Below, in pieces: positions 18,613 through 25,633 of a DNA stretch of 64,000 nucleotides (position 1 is the stretch's first letter; the number at the start of each line of letters is the position of its first letter). The DNA lies in NCBI RefSeq assembly GCF_014203235.1, contig NZ_JACHIN010000006.1:62001-126000 (forward strand), given 5' to 3'. Position numbers and translations under genes: made by a program. Source of the stretch: Nonomuraea endophytica (lineage in GTDB: Bacteria > Actinomycetota > Actinomycetes > Streptosporangiales > Streptosporangiaceae). Below the pieces are notes generated by a model. It was not told where the DNA came from. It saw nothing but the letters and a program-made list of their open reading frames with translations, and did not search any database.

Positions 18613-18918
18613 GGGGGTTTCACCGTCAGGCCGGCGCCGCTCAAGAGGACGACTGGAGAGGACGACTCGAGGGGCGGCTTGTGGGGGCGATTTATGGGAG
18701 GGCACGACTCGTCGGAGGCCGACTCGTAGGGCGCGACTCGGAGGGTGTGACTCGACTCGGAGGGTGTGACTCGACTCGGAGGGTGTGACGCGTGGGAGGT
18801 GACTCGCAGGACGCGACGAGACTACCGGCGCCAGCGCCCCCGGCACAGCCCCCGCCCAGGACCGAGCCCGAGCGCAGGTCAGGGGCACTTTGTCAGCCGC
18901 CGGTGCTACGCTGCCCGC
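18613..18918. other. Non-coding spacer with many GACTCG repeats
   Basis: This 306-bp gap between the divergent MFS and AraC genes has no convincing gene. It carries repeated GACTCG elements spread from about 18660 to 18805, culminating in the 19-bp tandem repeat described separately. Probable promoters for both flanking genes must lie here, but no clear -10/-35 pair stands out. Confidence 0.5.
18735..18789. repeat. 19-bp tandem repeat, 2.9 copies
   Basis: GACTCGGAGGGTGTGACTC occurs identically at 18735-18753 and 18754-18772 and again, missing its end, at 18773-18789. Degenerate GACTCG units precede it. The unit is not a multiple of three and sits between divergent genes. Confidence 0.9.
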
Positions 18919-19359
18919 ATGACCCCGCAAGACCTGGCCAACCTCGCGCACCTGCGGCGGGCGCGGGATCTGATCGACCGCGAATACGCGCGCCCCCTGG
19001 ACGTGCCCACGATGGCACGCCACGCGCTCATGTCACCGGCCCACTTCGCCCGCCAGTTCCGAGCCGCCTACGGCGAGACGCCCTACAGCTACCTCATGAC
19101 CCGCCGCATCGAGCGGGCCATGGCCATGCTGCGCGCCGGCGTCAGCGTCACCGACGCCTGCATGGCCGTCGGCTGTACCTCACTCGGCTCCTTCAGCTCC
19201 CGCTTCACCGAACTGCTCGGAGAGACGCCGAGCGCCTACCGAGCCCGCGAACACAGCGCCGTGACCGCGATGCCCCCATGCGTGGCCCGGATGCGCACCC
19301 GGCCCACCCGCGACGCGCCGAGCAGGAACGAAGAAGCCAAACGCGAGGCCGCCGCCTAA
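18919..19359 (+). CDS. AraC family regulator, small
   Basis: A 146-residue protein made almost entirely of an AraC-type double HTH (residues 8-110), including the HALMSPAHFARQFRAAYG helix and the second-half VGCTSLGSFSSRFTELLGETP signature. There is no separate ligand domain, so it may respond through abundance or bind DNA constitutively. The C-terminal 35 residues are charged and non-conserved. It is followed 10 bp later by a VOC/glyoxalase gene, a pairing seen commonly in actinomycetes, and it likely regulates that gene. Confidence 0.9.
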   Translation: MTPQDLANLAHLRRARDLIDREYARPLDVPTMARHALMSPAHFARQFRAAYGETPYSYLMTRRIERAMAMLRAGVSVTDACMAVGCTSLGSFSSRFTELLGETPSAYRAREHSAVTAMPPCVARMRTRPTRDAPSRNEEAKREAAA

Positions 19360-19369
19360 CGTGGGCGGC

Positions 19370-19780
19370 ATGACCATCGCCCTTCAGTACTGCCACGTCA
19401 CCGTCAACGACGTCGACGAAGCCCTCGCCTTCTACCGCGACGCCCTCGCCTTCGAGGTACGCAACGACGTCGCCTCCGGCGGATTCCGCTGGGTCACCCT
19501 CGGCACCCCCGGCCAGGCCGGCACCGAGATCGTCCTGTCGGAACCACACGCGGGCCGCTCCCAGGCCGACGGCGATGCCATCCAGGAGCTCCTCACCAAG
19601 GGCGTCATGCCCATGATCGTCCTGCGCGCCGACGACCTCGACAAAACCTTCGAGAACGCCCGCGCCTCCGGAGCCGAGATCCTGCAGGAGCCCATCGAAC
19701 AACCCTGGGGCCCCCGCGACTGCGCCCTGCGCGACCCGTCGGGCAACCTGGTACGCATCCAGCAGGAGCCGAAAGCGTAA
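19370..19780 (+). CDS. VOC (glyoxalase/bleomycin resistance-like) protein
   Basis: A 136-residue vicinal-oxygen-chelate fold protein with paired beta-alpha-beta modules. His10 in QYCHVTVND and the Glu near residue 50 in GTEIVLSE, together with the C-terminal RDPSGNLVRI, are positions that bind metal in this superfamily. Enzymes of the family act as glyoxalases, dioxygenases or drug-binding proteins; the substrate is unknown. The ATG at 19370 is chosen over a GTG nine bases upstream because it opens the first beta strand. It is probably cotranscribed with the AraC gene and converges with the next gene, leaving 3 bp. Confidence 0.87.
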   Translation: MTIALQYCHVTVNDVDEALAFYRDALAFEVRNDVASGGFRWVTLGTPGQAGTEIVLSEPHAGRSQADGDAIQELLTKGVMPMIVLRADDLDKTFENARASGAEILQEPIEQPWGPRDCALRDPSGNLVRIQQEPKA

Positions 19781-19783
19781 GAA

Positions 19784-20137
19784 CTACTGCGGCCCCGCCG
19801 TGCTCTGGTCGAACAGGTGGATGGGGTTGCCCGCCGGGTCCAGGAACGCCGCGCTCTTGCCGTCGGGCAGCTCCAGCACCTCCCCCACCCACTTCAGGCC
19901 GGGATGGGCGGCGATGTAGGCGTCGACGCTGTCGACCATGAAGCCGCCGCCCCTCCCCCACTCCGGCCCCTCGCCGGGCGGGACGTCGAGCATCAGCTCA
20001 ACCTCGGTCCCGGGCAGGTGGAACGCCACCGTCGACTCCCCCTCCCGCCACGACTCGTCGAGCCCCAGCACGTCGCGGTAGAACGCCACCGACTCCTGCA
20101 GGTCGGTGACCGGCTGATAAAGAAAGATAAGCTTCAT
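19784..20137 (-). CDS. VOC family protein, second
   Basis: A 117-residue single-domain VOC protein with LIFLYQPVTDLQESVAFYRD at the N-terminus, the central TEVELMLD strand and the C-terminal FLDPAGNPIHLFD segment. The fold is secure; function is not. It diverges from a TetR gene, and a near-palindromic operator occupies the gap, so it is probably repressed by that TetR. Two starts are possible (20137, 20149); 20137 begins at the first beta strand. Confidence 0.83.
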   Translation of the reverse strand: MKLIFLYQPVTDLQESVAFYRDVLGLDESWREGESTVAFHLPGTEVELMLDVPPGEGPEWGRGGGFMVDSVDAYIAAHPGLKWVGEVLELPDGKSAAFLDPAGNPIHLFDQSTAGPQ

Positions 20138-20155
20138 ACGCTCGAACATAATCCG

Positions 20156-20173
20156 TTTACGTGTACGCGTCAA
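20156..20173. promoter_or_regulatory. Near-palindromic operator in the VOC/TetR divergent promoter
   Basis: TTTACGTGTACGCGTCAA is an 18-bp imperfect palindrome (TT-ACG--GTAC--CGT-AA). It lies 19 bp from the VOC start and 18 bp before the TetR start. This is the usual place for an autoregulating TetR site. Confidence 0.65.
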
Positions 20174-20190
20174 TCAATTACGATGGCGTG

Positions 20191-20691
20191 GTGCGCCCAT
20201 CCATCCCGGTACCTGGCTCAGCGAAAGCACGGCTCATCGAAGCCGGACTCCACCGCTTCGAACGCGACGGCTACGACGCCGTCAACGTCACCGACCTGGC
20301 CGCCAAGGCAAGCGTCACCACCGGCGCCCTCTACCACCACTTCGGCTCCAAACTCGGCCTCTACGGCGTCATCCGCGACGACTTCGAACAACGCGTCATC
20401 GACCGCATGCACGGAGCAGCCGCCGCCTCCCCCACCCCCATCCGTGCGGCCCTGCTGGTCGCCTTCGACACCGCCGTCCACTTCGGCACCTGCCGCATCC
20501 TGGCCGAACAACCCCCCGAGCCACGAAAAGACCCCATCACCGAACTCCTACGCACCCTGCTGGAGAACCACCTGAGAAGCGCCGCCCCCATCCTCACCGC
20601 CGCCTGGCGCGCCGCCCTCCTCGAAGTAGCCGACGACACCCCCGCCTCCACCGTCCGCCCCGCCCTCGACCTCATCCTCACCAACACATAA
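20191..20691 (+). CDS. TetR family regulator
   Basis: About 166 residues with an N-terminal HTH (AKARLIEAGLHRFERDGYD, then SVTTGALYHHFGSKLGLY) and a TetR C-terminal domain. Several GTG starts are possible (20161, 20188, 20191). The first overlaps the operator-like palindrome, so a start at 20188 or 20191 is preferred; no ribosome site is evident and the mRNA may be leaderless. It is divergent from the VOC gene and probably represses it and itself. Confidence 0.87.
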   Translation: MRPSIPVPGSAKARLIEAGLHRFERDGYDAVNVTDLAAKASVTTGALYHHFGSKLGLYGVIRDDFEQRVIDRMHGAAAASPTPIRAALLVAFDTAVHFGTCRILAEQPPEPRKDPITELLRTLLENHLRSAAPILTAAWRAALLEVADDTPASTVRPALDLILTNT

Positions 20692-20961
20692 CCCCTCCCC
20701 CAACCCACCAGAACCCCCGGCCGCCCAGAACCCCAGCCACCCGGCAGCCCAGCACTCGCAATCACCACCGGCAACCCACCCCAGGACGCACCGCCCCCGA
20801 CACAACAAGCCACCAGCCCGACACACGCGGACCGGGACACGCGGACCGGGAAGCAGTCCGGGGCACGCCGGCCGGGAAGCAGTCCGGGGCACGCCGGCCG
20901 GGAAGCAGTCCGGGGCACGCCGGCCGGGAAGCGGCAGGTGCTCCTGGTGCCAGCGCCCGCA
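20692..20961. other. Low-complexity spacer
   Basis: About 270 bp between the TetR stop and a hydrolase relic. The plus strand is strikingly C-rich and G-poor for the first 100 bp and then enters a 26-bp tandem repeat tract. No coding sequence or RNA gene is recognisable. Confidence 0.6.
20858..20935. repeat. 26-bp tandem repeat, three copies plus degenerate flank
   Basis: CCGGGGCACGCCGGCCGGGA followed by AGCAGT repeats at 20858-20883 and 20884-20909, with a third copy at 20910-20935 differing near its end. Degenerate half units precede it from about 20834. The unit length is not a multiple of three. Confidence 0.92.
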
Positions 20962-21300
20962 TCATGGCGGACCCCGACGAGCCGCCAGGGTGTGCGGGTT
21001 AAGGGTGCAGGTGGTGTTGGGTGGGGGGAGGGTTCCGGTGGTGAAGTAGGTGTCGGCGTGCTGGCGGGCGCAGGCGGAGCCGGTGACGTAGATCTCGTGG
21101 CCGGTGTCGGGTTGCAGGGCTGTGGAGCTGCCGGGACCGAAGCCACGCTTCTGAACGTGGCCGGCGCGTCAGCCCAGGTGCCCATGGCCAGCAGCGGCGG
21201 CACGCCGGACGGCAACGGCGCGGGTGGGTTCACCGACGGGATGGCCGCGCCCACACAGCCCAGCAGGAACGGCAGCGACGTTCCGTCGGACGCCGCCAAC
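20962..21300 (-). pseudogene. Relic of a secreted TAP-like alpha/beta hydrolase
   Basis: Two adjoining minus-strand frames together recall the C-terminal TAP-like domain of exported tripeptidyl-aminopeptidase-type hydrolases. One frame (about 21290 to 21130) reads LLGCVGAAIPSVNPPAPLPS and then GVPPLLAMGTWADAPAT; these match the usual NPPAPLPAGLPPLL...WxDxPAT pattern. The other frame (about 21140 to 20962) reads LQPDTGHEIYVTGSACARQH followed by FTTGTLPPPNTTC, with the catalytic-His region GH and the final Cys. A frameshift separates them near 21135, and the N-terminal hydrolase core is absent. Family identity is from pattern memory; decay is directly visible. Confidence 0.7.
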
Positions 21301-21331
21301 CCCGGTCACGACACCCGGCTCCACGCCCCGG

Positions 21332-21973
21332 TCACGATGCCCGGGACACGCCCGCCTGCCGTACATGATCGATCATGATCTTCTCGGCCAGGTCGCCGTC
21401 CGCGGCCCGCAACGCCGCCAGAATGTGCTCGTGCGCGTCAAGGTTGGCTCGCGCCTGCACCGGATCCAGCCACAACGAAGCCGCCGCCGGAACCGGCACA
21501 CTATTACGAATCGCCCGAGCATGCTGCCCCAAAAACGCAGGCCCCCCGATGTCGGCGATCGACAGGTGAAACGCCCGCGACTTCTCCCCCAACCCCGCCA
21601 GCGCACCCGCGCCCAGGTCAGCGACCATCTCGGCATGCAACGCGTCCAACCCCACCAGATGCTCGGGCGTGATCCGGCCGGCGGCCAGCCGCGCCCCCAG
21701 CCCCTCCACCACCGCACGCACCCCGTAGAACTCCTCCAGCGCGTCCGCCCCCATGTCGATGACGGTCGCGCCGTGATGCGGCTCGTAGCTGATCAGCCGG
21801 TCCTTCTCCAGACGGCGCAGCGCCTCGCGCACGGGCGTGACGGAGACGCCGAGGCGCTCGGCCACCGCGGCGGCGCGCAGGGCGGTGCCCCCCGGGATGC
21901 GCGCGCTGCGGATGTCGTCCAGCAGCACGCTGTAGACGTAATCAGCCTTACTCATCGGCGGCGTAGGCGGCAT
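21332..21973 (-). CDS. GntR family regulator with FCD domain
   Basis: A 213-residue FadR-type regulator. Residues 8-70 form the GntR winged HTH (RAAAVAERLGVSVTPVREAL, then LEKDRLISYEPHHGATV). Residues 85-205 form the all-helical FCD ligand domain, with metal-type residues Asp and His spread over the helices. It is divergent from the CoA-transferase/lyase operon, with a perfect 6-5-6 inverted repeat in between, so it most likely represses that operon and itself in response to an acid or CoA ester. Starts at 21973 or 21955 are both possible. Confidence 0.9.
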   Translation of the reverse strand: MPPTPPMSKADYVYSVLLDDIRSARIPGGTALRAAAVAERLGVSVTPVREALRRLEKDRLISYEPHHGATVIDMGADALEEFYGVRAVVEGLGARLAAGRITPEHLVGLDALHAEMVADLGAGALAGLGEKSRAFHLSIADIGGPAFLGQHARAIRNSVPVPAAASLWLDPVQARANLDAHEHILAALRAADGDLAEKIMIDHVRQAGVSRAS

Positions 21974-22018
21974 GTCCGTGATTGTTCCGTATTTCGGAGT
22001 CGCGCGGGTTGACGTATG

Positions 22019-22035
22019 ACTTATTTCTTATAAGT
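22019..22035. promoter_or_regulatory. GntR/FadR-type operator
   Basis: ACTTAT-TTCTT-ATAAGT is a perfect inverted repeat, A/T-rich in an otherwise very GC-rich region. It lies 10 bp before the CoA-transferase start and 46 bp from the GntR start. Confidence 0.78.
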
Positions 22036-22044
22036 TACATCATC

Positions 22045-23232
22045 ATGACAAGCCTGCCCGACCTTCGGGTAATCGATATGGCGACCCTGTTCGCCGGACC
22101 CTCCGCCGCCATGATGCTGGGCGACTTCGGCGCCGACGTCATCAAAATCGAACACCCACGGCGCGGCGACCCCTCACGCGGCCACGGCGCCGCCGTCGAC
22201 GGCGTCGGCCTGTGGTGGAAAACCCTGTCACGCAACAAACGCAACGCCGCCGTCGACCTGTCCCGCCCAGAAGGACAGCAGATCATCCGGCAACTCGCCG
22301 AGAACGCCGACGTCCTCATCGAGAACTTCCGCCCCGGCACCCTCGAACGCTGGGGACTCGACCCCCAAGACCTCCTGAACGCCAACCCCCGGCTCATCAT
22401 CGCCCGCATGACCGGATTCGGACAGTTCGGCCCCATGTCCAGCCAACCCGGATTCGGCACACTCGCCGAAGCCATGAGCGGCTTCGCCGCCATGACCGGC
22501 CAGCCCGACGGCCCGCCCACACTCCCGCCACTCGCCCTCGCCGACGGAATCGCCGGCCTGGCCATGTCCTACGCCGTCATGGTCGCCCTCCACAGCCGCG
22601 AACGCACCGGCCGAGGCCAGATCGTCGACATGGCCATCATCGAACCCATCCTCGGCATCCTCGGCCCACAAATGAGCGCCTACAAAGCCCTCGGCATCAC
22701 CCCCCAACGCACCGGCAACCGCTCCAGCAGCAACGCCCCACGCAACACCTACCGCACCCGCGACGGCCGCTGGCTCGCCATCTCCACCAGCGCCCAACCC
22801 GTCGCCGAACGCGTCGTGACCCTCGTCGGCCGCCCCGACCTCGTCGCCGAACCCTGGTTCGCCAGCGGCGCCGGCCGCGTCCAGCACGTCGAAGAACTCG
22901 ACGACGCCGTCGCCACCTGGATCGCCGCCCGCGACGCCGACGAAGTCATCACCGCCTTCGAGAACGCCCAAGCCGCCATCGCCCCCATCTACGAAATATC
23001 CGACATCGCGGAAGACCCCCAATACGCCGCCCTCAACACCTTCGTCGACCTCCCCGACCCCGAACTCGGCACCGTGACCATGCAAAACGTCATGTTCCGC
23101 ATGTCCGAGACCCCCGGCGAAATCCGCTGGCCCGGCCGCCCCCTAGGCCACGACACCGACGCCATCCTCACCGAACTCCACTACACCCCGGAACAGATCA
23201 CCACCCTGCGCCAAGCCGGAGTGATCGCATGA
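22045..23232 (+). CDS. CaiB/BaiF (class III) CoA-transferase
   Basis: A 395-residue class III CoA-transferase. It shows the N-terminal LRVIDMATLFAGPSAAMMLGDFGADVIKIE signature (cited here by position, residues 7-37), the LSRNKRNAAVDL segment and the DVLIENFRPG motif. These enzymes move CoA between a carboxylic acid and an acyl-CoA. The usual catalytic Asp would lie near residue 160-170, in the PLALADGIAG region. It overlaps the downstream CitE-like gene by 4 bp (ATGA), so the transferase and lyase are translationally coupled: an acid is activated to its CoA ester and then cleaved. Confidence 0.92.
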   Translation: MTSLPDLRVIDMATLFAGPSAAMMLGDFGADVIKIEHPRRGDPSRGHGAAVDGVGLWWKTLSRNKRNAAVDLSRPEGQQIIRQLAENADVLIENFRPGTLERWGLDPQDLLNANPRLIIARMTGFGQFGPMSSQPGFGTLAEAMSGFAAMTGQPDGPPTLPPLALADGIAGLAMSYAVMVALHSRERTGRGQIVDMAIIEPILGILGPQMSAYKALGITPQRTGNRSSSNAPRNTYRTRDGRWLAISTSAQPVAERVVTLVGRPDLVAEPWFASGAGRVQHVEELDDAVATWIAARDADEVITAFENAQAAIAPIYEISDIAEDPQYAALNTFVDLPDPELGTVTMQNVMFRMSETPGEIRWPGRPLGHDTDAILTELHYTPEQITTLRQAGVIA

Positions 23233-24029
23233 CCGTCACCTGGCTCTACGTCCCCGGAGACCGCCCAGAACGCTTCGCCAAAGCCGCCACCTCCGGCGCC
23301 GACGAGATCATCATCGACCTAGAAGACGCCGTCGCGCCCGACCACAAAGACCAAGCCCGCGCCAACGCCCTCGACTACCTCCACACCAACCCCGGCATCC
23401 CCATCCAGGTCCGCATCAACGACCTCACCACCCCACGCGGCCGCGACGACCTCGCCGCCCTCACCGGCGCACTCGGCCTCAGCGCCGTCCGCCTGCCCAA
23501 AGTCGAATCCACCATCACCCTGGACACCCTCGACGTCCCCGCCTACGCCCTGCTCGAATCCGCCGCCGGCATCCTCAACGCCGCCGCCATCACCGCCCAC
23601 CCCCAAGTCGTCGGAGCGGCACTCGGCGAGCAAGACCTGACCGCCGAACTCTCCATCACCTCCCCAGCCGCCCTGGACCACTTGCGCCTGCAGGTCATCC
23701 TCGCCGCCGCCGCCGCAGGCCTGCCCCCCGTCCCGATGTCGGTCTACCCCGACATCAGCGACGAACAAGGCCTCATAGCCTCCTGTACGGCCGGCCGCGC
23801 CCTGGGCATGTTCGGCCGCACCGCCATCCACCCCCGCCAGATCCCCGCGATCCGCCGAGCCTTCCGCCCCACCCCCGAGGAAACCGCCCGCGCCGCCGAA
23901 ATCGTGCGAGCAGCCACAGAAACCGGCCAGGCCGCCTTCGCCCTGCCCGACGGCCGCTTCGTCGACGCCCCGGTACTCGCCAGGGCCCGCCGCATCCTCA
24001 ACCTCGCCGACCGCCTGGCCGACTCCTGA
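23229..24029 (+). CDS. CitE-like CoA ester lyase (HpcH/HpaI family)
   Basis: A 266-residue TIM-barrel lyase of the CitE family with LYVPGDRPERFAKA at the N-terminus, the metal-binding IIDLEDAVAPDHK, the catalytic Arg region VRIND, and GEQDLTAEL. Such enzymes cleave beta-hydroxyacyl-CoA (malyl-, citramalyl- or related) to acetyl-CoA and a keto acid. With the CoA-transferase it forms a two-step dicarboxylic or branched acid degradation module, in the style of itaconate or mesaconate breakdown, though no hydratase is seen here. Translationally coupled to the upstream gene. Confidence 0.9.
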   Translation: MTVTWLYVPGDRPERFAKAATSGADEIIIDLEDAVAPDHKDQARANALDYLHTNPGIPIQVRINDLTTPRGRDDLAALTGALGLSAVRLPKVESTITLDTLDVPAYALLESAAGILNAAAITAHPQVVGAALGEQDLTAELSITSPAALDHLRLQVILAAAAAGLPPVPMSVYPDISDEQGLIASCTAGRALGMFGRTAIHPRQIPAIRRAFRPTPEETARAAEIVRAATETGQAAFALPDGRFVDAPVLARARRILNLADRLADS

Positions 24030-24087
24030 CATCGGGAGGCGACAGGACCGACGAGCTGGAGCGGGGCACGATCCAGCCCGCGGTCAC

Positions 24088-24129
24088 TCGCAAGCCGACC
24101 TCCCCTTCCCCGTCGGAGGCTGTTTGCGA
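24088..24129. terminator. Stem-loop after the CoA-transferase/lyase operon
   Basis: CCGAC (24095-24099) pairs with GTCGG (24112-24116). An outer TCGCAA (24088-24093) pairs with TTGCGA (24124-24129). There is no T-run, as is usual in high-GC genomes, so the terminator role is inferred from position 59 bp after the lyase stop. Confidence 0.4.
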
Positions 24130-24175
24130 TGGTTATATGACTCTCTGAACCAACCGCCCGCCTTTACTTTGTAGA

Positions 24176-24988
24176 TCAAGATCTGCGACGAGCGTAGGCC
24201 GCAGGAGTCATGCCGACCGCGGCCGTGAAGTCGCGGGTCAGGTGGGCTTGGTCGGTGTAGCCAAGCTCGGCCGCCAGCGTGGCCAGGTCGAGGCCCTGGT
24301 AGATCCGCTCCGCCGCCTCGTGCAGCCGGAACCGGCGGATCACCCACTTCGGGCCGATCCCCACATAGTCCCGGAACAGCCGCTGCAACGACCGCATCGA
24401 CCGGCCCGACCGGGCGGCCAGCTGCTCCACCCTGACCATGGGCACCTCGGCCTCCGCCAGGGCCACCAGCGCCGCCGCCTCCTCCGCCAGCGGGTCCTCG
24501 CGCGGGGCCAGGCCCAGCAGGAACGTCTCGACCCGGGTGATCGCCGTCCGCGCCTCGGGATCGCCCAGTACCCGCTCGGAAAGGGCCGTGCCCGCCTCGC
24601 CGTACATGTCGCTGATTTCCACGAAACGGCCGGTCAGCTCGGAGACGGGGGCGCCGAGGAACGTGCGGAAGCCGCCGGGGCGGAAGCGGACGCCGAGCAC
24701 GCGACCACTTCCGCGCATCGTGTAGGAGAAACCGCCCTTGATGACGCCGGCGATCCGGCAGTGGCCGGGGGCGATGTTCAGGTTCACGGTGGGATGGGAG
24801 ACGATGACCTGCTCGTACGGCTCGGCCAGATCCGTCCAGGTGACGACCCAGAAGTGGTCCACGAACGCCGCGAGGCCGGGCGGCGGCGCCTGCCGGGTGA
24901 AGTCGAAGGCCTCAAGCCCGGCATAGGGGTCCACCCAGCCACGCTGTCGCGTTTCTACAAGCCGCGCCTGTGTCGGACGGGGCATCAT
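24176..24988 (-). CDS. AraC family regulator
   Basis: About 270 residues. The N-terminal half (residues 15-150) is an AraC-type sensor of the DUF6597/cupin-like kind (PPPGLAAFVDHFWVVTW). The C-terminal half (170-270) carries the double HTH with QLAARSGRSMRSLQRLFRDY and the LGYTDQAHLTRDFTAAVGMTP signature. Starts at 24988 or 24985 are equivalent; longer readings overlap the divergent gene. It is divergent from a DinB-like gene by 7 bp, which suggests that it controls that gene. The ligand is unknown. Confidence 0.9.
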   Translation of the reverse strand: MMPRPTQARLVETRQRGWVDPYAGLEAFDFTRQAPPPGLAAFVDHFWVVTWTDLAEPYEQVIVSHPTVNLNIAPGHCRIAGVIKGGFSYTMRGSGRVLGVRFRPGGFRTFLGAPVSELTGRFVEISDMYGEAGTALSERVLGDPEARTAITRVETFLLGLAPREDPLAEEAAALVALAEAEVPMVRVEQLAARSGRSMRSLQRLFRDYVGIGPKWVIRRFRLHEAAERIYQGLDLATLAAELGYTDQAHLTRDFTAAVGMTPAAYARRRS

Positions 24989-24995
24989 CGCTGCC

Positions 24996-25541
24996 ATGGA
25001 CCACATGATGCCGCTGATGACACGTGCCGCCGAACGCACCGCCGGCGTGGTGCGCGGGGTACGGCAGGAGCAGTTCGCCGCACCCACGCCCTGCGCGAAG
25101 TTCGACGTCGAAGCCCTGATCGCGCACCTGGAGTGGGTCGCGGAGCTGTTCGAGTCGCTGGGCGGCAAGGGGCCGGCCGTCGAGCAGGGCCCCTACACGG
25201 GCGACTTCCCCGAGCGGGCCGGGCGCGCGCTGACCGTCTGGTCGCGGCCCGAGGCGTGGGAAGGCGACAGCGCCGCCATGGGGCTGCCGATGCCCGTGCT
25301 GGGCCACATGTTCCTCGTGGACATGGTCGTGCACGGCTGGGACCTGGCCAAGGCCACCGCGCAGCCGTACGAGCCGGACCCGGAGACCGTGACGGTGGCC
25401 GTCGACTTCACCGGCCGGATGGTGGAGATGGGCAGGCAGCGCGGCGCCTTCGGGCCGCCGGTGCCGGTGCCGGACGACGCCCCGGCCTTCGACCGTCTGC
25501 TCGGCGTCATCGGCCGGGATCCGGCCTGGACGGCGACGTGA
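24996..25541 (+). CDS. TIGR03086-type DinB-like metal-binding protein
   Basis: A 181-residue mycothiol-type DinB-fold protein with TPCAKFDVEALIAHLEWV (first metal His near residue 43) and LVDMVVHGWDLAKAT (second His near residue 113), the pattern of the TIGR03086 family. Such proteins are putative mycothiol-dependent transferases. It diverges from an AraC gene with a 7-bp gap, and is followed 92 bp later by the CHAT gene on the same strand. Function beyond the fold is unknown. Confidence 0.88.
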   Translation: MDHMMPLMTRAAERTAGVVRGVRQEQFAAPTPCAKFDVEALIAHLEWVAELFESLGGKGPAVEQGPYTGDFPERAGRALTVWSRPEAWEGDSAAMGLPMPVLGHMFLVDMVVHGWDLAKATAQPYEPDPETVTVAVDFTGRMVEMGRQRGAFGPPVPVPDDAPAFDRLLGVIGRDPAWTAT

Positions 25542-25633
25542 TCGAAAGGCGCTGACCGCACTGGATCAATCTGGTTTGCTTGGGGAGGACCCGCCTCCGG
25601 CGAGTGCCGTGTGACTCTCGGCGGGGAGGCTCC

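Noticed and set aside
18735-20935. Tandem repeats considered as CRISPR arrays
   Set aside because: The units at 18735 and 20858 are contiguous with no spacers, and no cas genes are present.
22212-23228. In-frame upstream extension of the CitE-like gene
   Set aside because: The extension is a frame shadow of the CoA-transferase, rich in Arg/Pro/His. The CitE motif begins at the ATG 23229, which overlaps the transferase stop.
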